A stretch of DNA of 43,534 bases, from the NCBI RefSeq assembly GCF_009936215.1, contig NZ_AP019553.1, positions 1 through 43,534 of the forward strand, read 5' to 3'. Both the position numbers and the translations under genes were made by a program. Position 1 is the stretch's first letter, and each line of letters begins with the position of its first letter. Below are positions 14,620 to 23,125 of this stretch, piece by piece. The notes below the pieces were generated by a model. It was not told the origin of the DNA. It did not search any database and was given only the letters and a program-made list of their open reading frames with translations. The DNA is from Athalassotoga saccharophila. GTDB taxonomy: Bacteria > Thermotogota > Thermotogae > Mesoaciditogales > Mesoaciditogaceae.

Positions 14620-15411
14620 TCACCAGTTCGCCCTCGACAGATCTTTTGCAACCTCTTCATCTGTCAGTTGCAAATACTTCTGAGTCGTCGACAAACTCGC
14701 ATGGCCTAACATCCTCCGGATACTTTCAATGTTCGTCCCATTTTTAAGATACAAAGTCGCAGCAGTGTGCCTTAGAGTGTGTGGATGTATCGGCTTTCTT
14801 ATCCCGGCTCTCTTCGCAAGATCCTTTACAAGCAATTCAACACGCCTTCGGGATATATCAAAGATCCTATCCTCGACCGGAATCCCACGAACATATCCTC
14901 TTAGCAACCTCACAAGACCTTTGTCGACAATCGGAATCCTTCTGTCCTTCTTCCCCTTCGTATGCCTTACTATAATAAACGTTATCCCGTTATCCTCGAC
15001 TACATCTCCTCCGACTAAACCCAGTACCTCCCCAAGACGCAGACCCGCTCTCAACATCAACTCTATGAGCAATCTGTCGCGTTTGGAATTTCTCGTTCTG
15101 GATGCCTCCTCTAACAAAGCCTTTGCCTCCGGCTGGGTTAGAACAAATGGCAACGGCTGGTTAACTCTTATTGGCGCGAGATTGAGAGGCTCCTCTTTGA
15201 ACTTGTAGTAGTTTATCAAAGAGGCACGCTTTCTCATCAGGGTAGAATTGGTGCATCCTTTCCGCTTGAGATCTTCTAAGAAACTTTCAGGATCAAGATC
15301 TGATTCTAAAAATTGTCGTATGTCGGATACAAATGCCTTAACCGAATTTTCTGCAAGCCCTCTTGAGATAAGATGGGATTCGAATGACTTTATATCGTAC
15401 ACTTTTGCCAC
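14620..15411 (-). CDS. Tyrosine recombinase (XerC/D-like)
   Basis: 263-residue site-specific recombinase. The SAM-like core-binding domain covers about residues 1-85; the catalytic domain follows with R in RAGLRLGEVLG, K in RHTKGKKDRR, HxxR in HTLRHTAATLY, H in MLGHAS and the nucleophile Y in TQKYLQ, all in order. Short for the family but complete. GTG start at 15411 with GGAG upstream. On a plasmid it may resolve multimers or move cassettes; the toxin-antitoxin-like pairs beside it and the flanking IS256 copies make the segment 13216-15473 look like a mobile island. Base composition is visibly more GC-rich than the neighbours, hinting at a separate origin. Confidence 0.85.
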   Translation of the reverse strand: MAKVYDIKSFESHLISRGLAENSVKAFVSDIRQFLESDLDPESFLEDLKRKGCTNSTLMRKRASLINYYKFKEEPLNLAPIRVNQPLPFVLTQPEAKALLEEASRTRNSKRDRLLIELMLRAGLRLGEVLGLVGGDVVEDNGITFIIVRHTKGKKDRRIPIVDKGLVRLLRGYVRGIPVEDRIFDISRRRVELLVKDLAKRAGIRKPIHPHTLRHTAATLYLKNGTNIESIRRMLGHASLSTTQKYLQLTDEEVAKDLSRANW

Positions 15412-15428
15412 AGGATCATCTCCAAAAG

Positions 15429-15446
15429 TCCCGCCATAAGGCGGGA
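15429..15446. promoter_or_regulatory. Hairpin upstream of the recombinase gene
   Basis: TCCCGCC-ATAA-GGCGGGA inverted repeat 17 bp upstream of the recombinase GTG. On the minus strand it is followed by CTTTT, so it could be an attenuator; alternatively it is a recombinase target site. Confidence 0.5.
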
Positions 15447-15473
15447 GAATAAAGGATTATTATGACGGATTTA

Positions 15474-16807
15474 GGGAGTATAAGATTATTTGTGTAAACC
15501 TCCATTTTGAGTAAAATAAACTCAAAGGAGGAGAATCATGGAAAAGAAAAGACTAATGTCCAAAGATGAGATCAGAAAGTTTATCAAAGACAATGATATC
15601 AAAGATATTGCAGGTATCGAAGAATCTCTAAAAAGGATGTTTTCATCGGTTATTGAAGAAATGCTTGAGGCTGAATTAGAGGACCAACTTGGATATACCA
15701 AATACGATTACAAGTCTAAGATGACGGATAATTCAAGAAATGGCAAATCGAAGAAAACGGTTATGTCGAAATACGGTGAAACTGAAATAGAAGTTCCACG
15801 AGACAGGAATTCCGATTTTGAACCTCAGGTTGTTAAGAAACGCCAAAGAGATATTTCTGGTATAGAAGACAGGATAATATCCATGTATGCTAATGGGATG
15901 ACATTCTCCGAAATTGGGAATCAGATAGAGGATATTTACGGAGCGGAACTTTCAAATGAAACCTTATCGAGGATAACGGATAAGATAATACCGCTCATGG
16001 AAGAATGGAGAAACAGGCGGCTTGAAGAAGTATACGCCATAGTTTATCTTGACGGGATAAGGTATAATGTGCGGGAAAATGAACAGGTAATAAACAAGAC
16101 GGTTTATTTTGCGGTAGGAATAGATTTAGGTGGACAAAAAGATGTTTTAGGTATGTGGATAGCAGAAACAGAAACATCCAAGTATTGGGCCAAGGTTTTA
16201 AGTGATTTACGAAATCGTGGTGTTAAAGACATTCTCATAATGACAACAGATGGACTTAGTGGGATGAAAGAAGCGGTTGAAGCGATTTATCCTGAAACTG
16301 AATTGCAGGGATGCGTCGTTCATGTCATAAGGAATGGAATGAAATACGTTTCGTACAAGGATTTAAAAGAGTTCTCCAAGGATACGAAGAGTATATATCA
16401 AGCGCCGACAGAAGAATCGGCACGAAAGGGATTAAACGCTTTGAAAGAAAAGTGGTCTGAGAAATATCCTTTAGCTGTGAATGTATGGGAAAAGAGTTTT
16501 GACAGGATATCCACGATGTATCAATTTACTCCTGAGATAAGGAAACTCATCTATACTACAAATCCGATAGAAAGTTTTAACATGCAATTGAGGAGGAAAA
16601 CAAAGAACAGAGATGTTTTACCTAACGATACGGCTATATTCAAATTGCTTTATTTGGCAGTAGTTGAGATAAAGAAAAAATGGGTGATGAAGGTAAAAGA
16701 CTGGAATCAAATTTTACAGCAATTAAAGGTACATTTTGGGGAAAGAGTGTCTAAATACTTATGAATACTGACAAAAATGGAGTTTACACAAAACTATTGA
16801 CAGACCC
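15474..16807 (+). mobile_element. IS256-family element, copy B (full length)
   Basis: 1334 bp, GGG...CCC ends, flanked on both sides by the 8-bp duplication CGGATTTA (15466-15473 and 16808-16815). An undisturbed insertion, in the same orientation as copy A 2.3 kb away. Confidence 0.95.
15538..16764 (+). CDS. IS256-family transposase, copy B
   Basis: 408 residues with the same sequence as copy A, including the DDE residues (YLDGIR, TTDGLSG, NPIESFN) and the GGAGGA start site. The lack of divergence implies recent spread. Confidence 0.95.
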   Translation: MEKKRLMSKDEIRKFIKDNDIKDIAGIEESLKRMFSSVIEEMLEAELEDQLGYTKYDYKSKMTDNSRNGKSKKTVMSKYGETEIEVPRDRNSDFEPQVVKKRQRDISGIEDRIISMYANGMTFSEIGNQIEDIYGAELSNETLSRITDKIIPLMEEWRNRRLEEVYAIVYLDGIRYNVRENEQVINKTVYFAVGIDLGGQKDVLGMWIAETETSKYWAKVLSDLRNRGVKDILIMTTDGLSGMKEAVEAIYPETELQGCVVHVIRNGMKYVSYKDLKEFSKDTKSIYQAPTEESARKGLNALKEKWSEKYPLAVNVWEKSFDRISTMYQFTPEIRKLIYTTNPIESFNMQLRRKTKNRDVLPNDTAIFKLLYLAVVEIKKKWVMKVKDWNQILQQLKVHFGERVSKYL

Positions 16808-16815
16808 CGGATTTA

Positions 16816-17175
16816 CACGATTATACCACAAAACAGGGCCCGAAGGCCCTGTTATAACAAGTATCGGCGGGAGTCACATCTGCTTAGACCGACAAAGAAA
16901 GGATGAGGAAGAACTACTTAATTATTAGACATGTCAGATATGGAATAGGTTCTGAAAGTTATATACGCATAATGTATAGGCAGGAGAGAGATATATATAT
17001 TATTCGCGAAGTATATGCAGGGTAAGGTACGCATAAGGAATCTTATCCATTCCACAGCTCCTTACCATTCCTTCCTCCAACTAAGCCGAGCGGCCTCCGC
17101 CGCTTCGGCTTCTTACCTTGTTATACTCAACCAAGTTTAAATTCCGAATCTCCGGTATAAAAGCACGACCAAATT
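16816..17175. other. Intergenic stretch with two strong hairpins
   Basis: 360 bp without a gene. It holds AACAGGGCC-CGAA-GGCCCTGTT at 16832-16853 and a longer GC-rich hairpin at about 17082-17111 (arms AAGCCGAGCGGC and GCCGCTTCGGCTT). Neither has a good T-run. The middle part is AT-rich with no recognisable signal. Confidence 0.5.
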
Positions 17176-17630
17176 CTAACCATTTATGATCTGAAATTTG
17201 GTGCCTATGAAAGTCTTCAATTCCAATTTTATCAGTTTGTCTTTTACCTCTTCTTCAAAAAATTCCTTTATCTTTGATTTGAATTTCTCTTTCTTTTCAT
17301 AATAGACCTGCAATAGAGCATCTTTCGAATATTTCCACAGTCTTTCTATCAGATTCAGGTTCGGTGAGTAAGGCGGCAAATATATCACTTCTATCTTAAT
17401 TCCTTTTTCGCTTCTTATCTGTTTGAGATATTCTATGAATAACTTCCCGTGATTGTATTTCGCGTTGTCCATCACAAGAAATAACTTCCGTTTCCGCCTT
17501 ATCCATAGGTCCGTAAAACTGTTTTCTATGATCTTATCCACCAATTTAATGTTCGATTGCTGATTTACGTTTTCTTCATGCTCTATACAGATTACTTTCT
17601 GATTCACAGGTCGGATTTTGAACCTGCTTT
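17176..17630 (-). pseudogene. IS630-family transposase, C-terminal part
   Basis: About 150 residues of the DDE_3 domain: VMDNAKYNHGKLFIEYL holds the second Asp, and LPPYSPNLNLIERLWKYSKD holds the final Glu with its hallmark context. The N-terminal HTH and the first Asp are missing because the frame ends where the IS110 right end begins (17631). The reading frame begins with a GTG at 17607 only by chance. Inactive. Confidence 0.85.
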
Positions 17631-17700
17631 AGATACTCTAATAAAGTCAATAGTGTACATTTATACAGTATTTTATTTTTTGAATCAAAGGTCTTTGAAG

Positions 17701-18861
17701 TTAAGGCATAGATGGGTTAAAATCAACTCCTTTCTTCCATATCGAATAAGTCAATTCAACCAACTTCCTTGCTATGGCAGTAAGAATTACTTTAGGATGC
17801 TTCCCTCTTTGTTTCATCTGGTCATACTTGTTTCTATACTTTGGAACTATTCTTAAAATCCTAACAGCAAAGTTATAAAAGATTTTTCTGAGGAATGAAT
17901 TACCCTTCCTGGATATCCCTCCAAAGTGAATGCTATTTCCACTTTGCTTAATGACCGGATCAAGTCCAATGAATGAAACAAATTGTTCTTTGGTGGGGAA
18001 TCGTTGGATATCTCCTATTTCAGATATTATCGTTGCCGCAGTTATACTTCCCATTCCAGGAATCGTTGAGATTGGATTGTGAGGGAAGGTTGAAAATATC
18101 TTTTCTATCTCTTTGTCAACATTCTCGATTAATGCTTTCTGTCTCTTAAGATTATCTACCAAAGCGGAGATTATAGTTGAGTCCACGTCGAAAGAATCGG
18201 TAAGTCCTATTGAGGATTCTAACTTCATGACAAAGGATTTAGCCTTATCCTCAGACCATCCTCTCAAAGAAGAAAGGAGTTGAATAACTTCATCCTTGTT
18301 CTCAAGAATGGACTTTCGAGAAGGGAAAGTGGAGAGTAGTTCAATTATTCCAGCAGAATTAACGCTGCTAAAGAAATCAAATATTTCAGGCATGTTGGTT
18401 CTAAGGATATTTCTGAGTTGCTTTTGAATGTTAGAATATTCTTGAACAAGGGATGTGCGGAACCTTATAAGTTTCTTCAAAGCGGCAAATTCATCCGGAA
18501 CTGGTGAAGAGACTATCGCATCATCTCCAAGTCTAAAAAGAGCGAGAGCGAGATTCTTTGCATCAAGAGTATCTGTTTTGGAATGATTTCGAGATCTAAG
18601 GTAATTCTTAACAGCATAAGGATGAAGTAGAACAACATTTAATCCTAAATCTTTGAGATATTGAAAGAGATTATTGCTATATGTGCCAGTCGATTCCATG
18701 GCAATTGAAAAATCGTCATGAAGATTGTTCAATTTGTCCAAGAATTTGTTAAAGCCGTTTTGGGACTGCCTAAAGGTCAGGACAACATACTTATCATTCT
18801 GTGGATAGTAAAAAGCGACATCGAATTTCTCAGCAGAGATATCTACACCAACATATACCAT
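17701..18861 (-). CDS. IS110-family transposase (DEDD recombinase)
   Basis: 386 residues. The N-terminal RuvC-like DEDD domain shows VGVDISAEKFDVAFY (D), MESTGTYS (E) and KTDTLDAKNLALAL (D and D). A coiled-coil linker follows, and the C-terminal Tnp20 domain contains IPGMGSITAATIISEIGDI and the serine motif GGISRKGNSFLR. Full length for the family. Established work shows that IS110 recombinases are guided by a bridge RNA made from the element's own non-coding end, and the non-coding DNA here lies upstream of the gene as in the IS110 subgroup. Probably active. Confidence 0.95.
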   Translation of the reverse strand: MVYVGVDISAEKFDVAFYYPQNDKYVVLTFRQSQNGFNKFLDKLNNLHDDFSIAMESTGTYSNNLFQYLKDLGLNVVLLHPYAVKNYLRSRNHSKTDTLDAKNLALALFRLGDDAIVSSPVPDEFAALKKLIRFRTSLVQEYSNIQKQLRNILRTNMPEIFDFFSSVNSAGIIELLSTFPSRKSILENKDEVIQLLSSLRGWSEDKAKSFVMKLESSIGLTDSFDVDSTIISALVDNLKRQKALIENVDKEIEKIFSTFPHNPISTIPGMGSITAATIISEIGDIQRFPTKEQFVSFIGLDPVIKQSGNSIHFGGISRKGNSFLRKIFYNFAVRILRIVPKYRNKYDQMKQRGKHPKVILTAIARKLVELTYSIWKKGVDFNPSMP

Positions 18862-19187
18862 ACAAATTCCTCCCTTTCATACACTCGTTATAAGTCCGAC
18901 CTTTTGAGGTCATTACTCTAAATCATGTTTGTGGAGGAAGCTAAATCTAAACACAAGCTCAGAGGCTTAAGTATATAGCTAGCTTTCTACACAGAATCTG
19001 ATTTGGGTTTCAAGGCTCTTTACTTATTATTCTACACGAGTATATAGCTAGCTTTCTACACAGAATCTGATTTGGGTTTCAAGGCTCTTTACTTATTATT
19101 CTACACGAGTATATAGCTAGCTTTCTACACAGAATCTGATTTGGGTTTCAAGGCTCTTTACTTATTATTCTACACGAGTATATTTAT
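18862..19187 (-). ncRNA. Candidate bridge-RNA region of the IS110 element
   Basis: Non-coding left-end region between the transposase start and the element end. In IS110-type elements this segment encodes the bridge RNA. A hairpin GACCT-TTTG-AGGTC is near 18898-18911. Without the two extra 69-bp units the region would be 188 bp, close to the 182 bp in the relic at 26962-27143 and similar to known bridge-RNA loci. The exact RNA ends and loops cannot be set by eye. Confidence 0.5.
18970..19176. repeat. Three tandem 69-bp repeats at the IS110 left end
   Basis: Units begin AGTATATAGCTAGC at 18970, 19039 and 19108 and are identical; a partial fourth unit (AGTATA) follows at 19177. Each junction reproduces the element's outer end (CTACACG|AGTATA). 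The relic at 26.9-27.1 kb has only one unit. Confidence 0.95.
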
Positions 19188-19411
19188 GTTATCATCTTTT
19201 ACCAAATTTTAAAAGTGAAATGTAATTTAGCATAGAACGGAACAAAAACTAAGGGCAAATGTTGGAGCCAGTAACATAAGCGCGTGATACATGGGAAAAC
19301 AGAATTAAACATTAATTTCAAAAAAAAGAAACCTTTAAATCGTTATTCAATGCTATACTTAAACAGAGATAAGAAAGTTTGATGAATATAACTTTATGGA
19401 GGCGAATGGTT
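19188..19411. other. Intergenic region upstream of the flavodiiron gene
   Basis: 224 bp, AT-rich. A TATACT about 60 bp upstream of the gene start could be a -10 box, but no good -35 is seen. No metal-box palindrome was recognised by eye. Confidence 0.4.
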
Positions 19412-20593
19412 ATGTCAGTTCAAAAAATCAAAGAAGACGTTTTTTCTTTAAGGGCCAACGACTGGGACAGAACACTTTTCGATGAACTCATCCCTCTGCC
19501 CGACGGCACAAGTTACAACGCTTACGTTGTTAAAGGGAAGAACAAGATCGTACTCATCGATACCGTGGATCCCAGAAAAACAAAAGAACTCATCGATGAT
19601 TTGAAAAGTTTGGATTTGCACCGGATCGATTACATCGTATCCCAGCATTCCGAGCAGGATCATTCCGGATCCATTCCTGAAATTTTGAAGATGTATCCCA
19701 TGGCCGAAGTTGTCACAAACAAAAAAGGAAAGGAATTTTTGACCGAACTTGTGAAGGTGCCAGAAGACAAATTTTTGGTTATCGAAGACATGGGTACAAT
19801 AGACATTGGCGGGAAAACTTTAAAGTTCATCTTCACACCGTGGGTTCACTGGCCCGAGACTTTTTCGACTTACCTTGAGGAGGATAAAATACTTTTCACA
19901 TGCGATTTTTTTGGATCTCACATAGCCACAAACGATCTTTTCGCAACGAATGAAGGTAAAGTAATGGAGGCGGCCAAAAGGTATTATTCGGAGATAATGG
20001 TGCCGTTCAGAACCTCCATAAGATCAAATCTTCAAAAGATAAAAGATTTTGACTTCGAGATAATAGCACCATCCCATGGATGCATTTATCAAAATCCAAA
20101 GATGATAACGGATGCCTACAGTGATTGGTCTTCCGATGACGTCAAAAACACCGTTGTCATTCCTTACCTTTCCATGCACGGAAGCATTCAAAAGTTCGTC
20201 GATCGTTTTGTAAGAAAACTCCAAGAGAAAGGAATCGATGCAAGGCCATTTGACGTCGTAACAGCAGACATAGGCAACATGGCAATGGCTTTAATAGACG
20301 CGGCAACGATAGTTATTGCATCTCCGACAATGCTTAGCGGGGTCCATCCGAAGATCGCTTACGTCGCATATTTGGCAAATGTGTTAAGGCCGAAGGCAAA
20401 GTTCGCATCCGTAATAGGTTCTTACGACTGGGGAGGACGCGAGGTCGATGTACTTTCAGGTTTACTGGGCAATTTGAAGGTTGAGATGATACCGCCTGTA
20501 CTCATAAAAGGAGACGGCAGGGAGGAAGATTTGAAAGGAATAGATGATCTTGCAGAACGAATATCTCAAAAACACAGATCGATCAACCTCTAA
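19412..20593 (+). CDS. fprA: A-type flavoprotein / flavodiiron protein (FprA family)
   Basis: 393 residues from the ATG at 19412 (GGAGG 9 nt upstream). The N-terminal beta-lactamase-like di-iron domain has its ligands: HSEQDH at about 79-84 (H-x-E-x-D-H), the H of TPWVHWPE, the D of FTCDFFGSH and the H of PSHGCIYQNP. The C-terminal flavodoxin domain binds FMN (PYLSMHGSIQKFVDR, SPTMLSGVHP, GSYDWGGREVDVL). Flavodiiron proteins reduce O2 to water or NO to N2O in anaerobes, with electrons from rubredoxin or F420. It is the first gene of a three-gene unit with an NRAMP transporter and a DtxR-type regulator, linking oxidative defence with metal supply. Confidence 0.92.
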   Translation: MSVQKIKEDVFSLRANDWDRTLFDELIPLPDGTSYNAYVVKGKNKIVLIDTVDPRKTKELIDDLKSLDLHRIDYIVSQHSEQDHSGSIPEILKMYPMAEVVTNKKGKEFLTELVKVPEDKFLVIEDMGTIDIGGKTLKFIFTPWVHWPETFSTYLEEDKILFTCDFFGSHIATNDLFATNEGKVMEAAKRYYSEIMVPFRTSIRSNLQKIKDFDFEIIAPSHGCIYQNPKMITDAYSDWSSDDVKNTVVIPYLSMHGSIQKFVDRFVRKLQEKGIDARPFDVVTADIGNMAMALIDAATIVIASPTMLSGVHPKIAYVAYLANVLRPKAKFASVIGSYDWGGREVDVLSGLLGNLKVEMIPPVLIKGDGREEDLKGIDDLAERISQKHRSINL

Positions 20594-21800
20594 GCACAGA
20601 TTTCGTCACCGTCATCACATGCACCTTTTCGGTCCCGCATGGCTTACCATGATGGCCGATATGGATGCCGCAAGCACGATAAGCGCGGCCGAAGTGGGTG
20701 CAACGTTTAAATATGGACTGATATGGTTTATGTTATTGCTTATAATTCCGCTTTTTTTCATTCAAGAAGCGGCGGGCAGAATAGGCGTCGTGACCCAGCA
20801 GGGGCTCGGAACGGTGATAAGAAAGCATTACTCAAAAAGTACTGCCCTTGCGCTTACGATTCCTATGGTTATAACGGACGTTATAACCTACATCGCCGAA
20901 TATGCGGGCATAGCGATAGGACTTAAGATTTTTGGAATATCTCCTTTCATATCTTTGCCCGTTGTTTTTGTTTTACACGTCCTGCTTATAACGAAAAGAA
21001 AATACGCCCAATTCGAAAAATTATTGCTTGCAATCTCGGGCGTTTTGATAACGACATTCGTTATCACGTTGATTTTCCGTGGAATTAAGCCTTACTCACC
21101 GATCTACGTACTTCCGTCAACTTCTTTCTTCTTCATGCTTGCGGTGACCGTTGGAGCCGTGGTAATGCCTTTTATGCTCTTTTTTCAGGCTTCGGCTGCG
21201 GGAGAAAAGGTCTCGTCCGCACGTGAACACTTAGGTGAAGAGGGAGAGACGTATTTGAAAAGAAAGGCCCTTTCCCTTTCAAAAAAGGAAACTTTGATAG
21301 GGGCAATAGTCACGGAGGTTTTGATGGTTGTGGTTGAAATGGTTGCGACCGGTATCGATCCATCCGATAATCTCATGTCACCCAAAGAACTCTCGACGAT
21401 ACTCTCTTCGATAGCCGGCCCTCTTTCTCCTTACATATTCGGTATAGGACTCGCCGCCGCAGGCTTCCTTGCGCTTGTGGTTGTATCTTTGGGAAGTGCA
21501 TGGGGATTTGTGGAGGCGGCAAACATTCCAAAGGATAAAGCGTGGATAGTCTATGTTCTTGAAAGTTTGCCGGCAGTTTTTGTTCCGATGATCTTCAGTT
21601 CGGATCTTATAAATTTCATGCTTAATTTGATGGTTGTCTTTGTTTTCGTGCTCATAGGTCCGGGAATAATGGTAGGCGTTATTTCTTCAAACAAAAAGAT
21701 CATGGGAGAATACGTATCCAACAAAAAATGGAAAGCATTTTACTGGGGAAGTCTTTCATTTGTTTTGATCTTTGGATTTATAGCCTTAAAGAGTCTGTGA
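20544..21800 (+). CDS. Divergent NRAMP-family metal transporter
   Basis: 418-residue, roughly 11-helix transporter of the NRAMP/SLC11 family. The first helix region reads PAWLTMMADMDAASTISAAE, where classical NRAMPs have DPGN, and helix 6 reads VVMPFMLFFQASAAGE, where they have MPH. The aspartate, a metal-ligand position, and the helix 6 Met-Pro are kept; the asparagine and histidine positions differ. Substrate may therefore differ from Mn2+/Fe2+ (Mg2+-type NRAMP relatives exist). The start overlaps fprA by 50 nt; AAGGA precedes the ATG by 5 nt, although a later Met (HHMHLFGP) is possible. An MntR-like gene follows 7 bp downstream, which favours manganese or iron. Confidence 0.85.
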   Translation: MILQNEYLKNTDRSTSKHRFRHRHHMHLFGPAWLTMMADMDAASTISAAEVGATFKYGLIWFMLLLIIPLFFIQEAAGRIGVVTQQGLGTVIRKHYSKSTALALTIPMVITDVITYIAEYAGIAIGLKIFGISPFISLPVVFVLHVLLITKRKYAQFEKLLLAISGVLITTFVITLIFRGIKPYSPIYVLPSTSFFFMLAVTVGAVVMPFMLFFQASAAGEKVSSAREHLGEEGETYLKRKALSLSKKETLIGAIVTEVLMVVVEMVATGIDPSDNLMSPKELSTILSSIAGPLSPYIFGIGLAAAGFLALVVVSLGSAWGFVEAANIPKDKAWIVYVLESLPAVFVPMIFSSDLINFMLNLMVVFVFVLIGPGIMVGVISSNKKIMGEYVSNKKWKAFYWGSLSFVLIFGFIALKSL

Positions 21801-21807
21801 GGGAAAA

Positions 21808-22323
21808 ATGGAAAATATAAATGATTTGAGCAGCAATTTTCAAGATTATCTTTTGGATATATTGAAATTGAGCGATGAAAAGAAAGTCGTAAGGTTAAAA
21901 GATATAGCCGAAAAAAGAAAGGTGAAAATGCCTGCGGTAAATGTGATGTTGAAAAAAATGGAGAAGGCGGGACTCATCGTCCACGAAAATTACGGGTACG
22001 TTGAATTGACGGGAAAAGGAATGGAACTCGCAGCACAAATAGAAAAAAGGCACAAAGTACTTTACGAATTTTTAAAAGACATTCTTAATTTACCTCAAGA
22101 AATTGCAGAAAAAGACGCTCACAAGATAGAGCATGATCTTGATGAAAAAGCAATCAAAAATATCTCTGCTTTTATGGAATTTGTGGATCTCATGGAGAAG
22201 AAATTTCACACGCGCGAGTGTTTTTGTTTCTCATATTTTTCGGAAAATGGCGATCTTCCACCCGAAGACGTGTGTAAAACGCGTTTGTTGTTGAGGTTCA
22301 AAGATGAGTCAAAAAATACTTGA
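21808..22323 (+). CDS. mntR: DtxR/MntR-family metal-dependent regulator
   Basis: 171 residues. An N-terminal winged helix (YLLDILKLSDEKKVVRLKDI, then VNVMLKKMEKAGLIVHENYG and the VELTGKG wing) is followed by the dimerisation/metal domain with RHKVLYEFLKDIL and DAHKIEHDLDEKAI, which place the His and Glu ligands of MntR/DtxR proteins. The tail (about 135-171) contains two cysteines in RECFCFSYF and a third in EDVCKTR, unusual for MntR. Co-transcribed with the transporter, it probably represses the unit when Mn2+ or Fe2+ is sufficient. Confidence 0.85.
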   Translation: MENINDLSSNFQDYLLDILKLSDEKKVVRLKDIAEKRKVKMPAVNVMLKKMEKAGLIVHENYGYVELTGKGMELAAQIEKRHKVLYEFLKDILNLPQEIAEKDAHKIEHDLDEKAIKNISAFMEFVDLMEKKFHTRECFCFSYFSENGDLPPEDVCKTRLLLRFKDESKNT

Positions 22324-22339
22324 TCAATTGTGACATGCT

Positions 22340-22362
22340 CCCACCACTTATAGAAGTGGGGG
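22340..22362. mobile_element. Hairpin resembling an IS200/IS605-type end
   Basis: CC-A-CCACTT-ATAG-AAGTGG-G-GG stem with the downstream context GGGGGAATTCTTGC, reminiscent of IS200/IS605 end hairpins. No tnpA or tnpB is present, so at most a relic; it could also be the terminator hairpin of the mntR unit. Confidence 0.35.
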
Positions 22363-22384
22363 AATTCTTGCTTAAAGAGTGTTA

Positions 22385-22406
22385 AAAAGGCTCGAAAGAG
22401 CCTTTT
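22385..22406. terminator. Bidirectional terminator between mntR and the PhaR-like gene
   Basis: AAAAGGCTC-GAAA-GAGCCTTTT stem-loop, with T-runs on both strands (TTTT on plus, TTTTT on minus). It lies between two convergent genes. Confidence 0.8.
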
Positions 22407-22432
22407 GAAAAAGGTAAAAAAGGTATTGAGTA

Positions 22433-23125
22433 TTATGGGATCGTCCATATCCATGATTCAATTCCGCCTTTTTGTTTGACGTTTAAAAAGTGTTTTCTTA
22501 CAAGATTATCTCTTACATTCTCGAAATGCTCTAAAGACCAATTTAGAGATTTTGCCGCTTCTTTTGGATCTACAATATTATCACTTGCCTTTGATTTTAT
22601 ATAAACTATAAGTTCGTCATAACTGAGAAGACCTGTTAACTTTAAAAGTTCATTCCATATTTTTCTCTGCTCTGATTCAACGATTGCTTTTTCTATTTTG
22701 ACATTCCTTTCTTTTAAAATATCATACAATGTTTTTTCAACGTCTATGGCTATCTCGGCATTTATAACGCCTTCATCGGTCAATTTATTGACAATTTTAT
22801 TTAAGATATCTCTATCGGTCGAGGCAAGTTTAAGAAGGTCATATATGACCTCAAGAGATCTTTTCACCTTTATCATGTTTATCTTATTCTTAATAAGATC
22901 AAGAGGCGATTCACCTGAAATATCAAGAAGTTGTCTATTATGATCGAAATGTTTTTGGATCAGTGTTGAAATTACATGATCTGTAACGTCTTCTCCGTTT
23001 TTATCGATAACTTTAACAATATCGCCAGCATTTATCATTCTGGCGATATTGTTTAAGGTTGTAAAACACTTATTTGTGGTATCGTAAAGTTTTCTGTTAG
23101 AATATCTTTTTATAATTATATTCAT
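22433..23125 (-). CDS. PhaR-like protein with PHB/PHA accumulation regulator DNA-binding domain
   Basis: 230 residues. The first 60 match the PHB_acc_N domain: IIKRYSNRKLYDTTNKCFTT, then LNNIARMINAGDIVKVIDKN and GEDVTDHVISTLIQ. The remaining part is helical and not recognised, without the usual PHB_acc regions. PhaR repressors control polyhydroxyalkanoate granule genes, but no pha genes are here and the domain occurs in other bacteria with unclear roles. A TATAAT lies only 8 nt before the ATG with no ribosome-binding site, suggesting a leaderless message. Confidence 0.75.
   Translation of the reverse strand: MNIIIKRYSNRKLYDTTNKCFTTLNNIARMINAGDIVKVIDKNGEDVTDHVISTLIQKHFDHNRQLLDISGESPLDLIKNKINMIKVKRSLEVIYDLLKLASTDRDILNKIVNKLTDEGVINAEIAIDVEKTLYDILKERNVKIEKAIVESEQRKIWNELLKLTGLLSYDELIVYIKSKASDNIVDPKEAAKSLNWSLEHFENVRDNLVRKHFLNVKQKGGIESWIWTIP

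Larger units (their letters stand above)
17631..19187 (-). mobile_element. IS110-family element (full length)
   Basis: Bounds were derived by comparing with two relics (7652-7740 and 26836-27143). The right end starts AGATACTCTAATA and the left end finishes TTCTACACGAGTATA. As usual for IS110 there are no terminal inverted repeats. It contains the transposase and a 326-bp non-coding left region with a triplicated 69-bp unit. Confidence 0.8.

Noticed and set aside
14729-15208. Long plus-strand open frames antisense to the tyrosine recombinase
   Set aside because: They arise from the codon use of the recombinase; no start signals or recognisable domains.
22332-22370. A complete IS200/IS605 element
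   Set aside because: Only one hairpin of that style is visible; no transposase or second end nearby.
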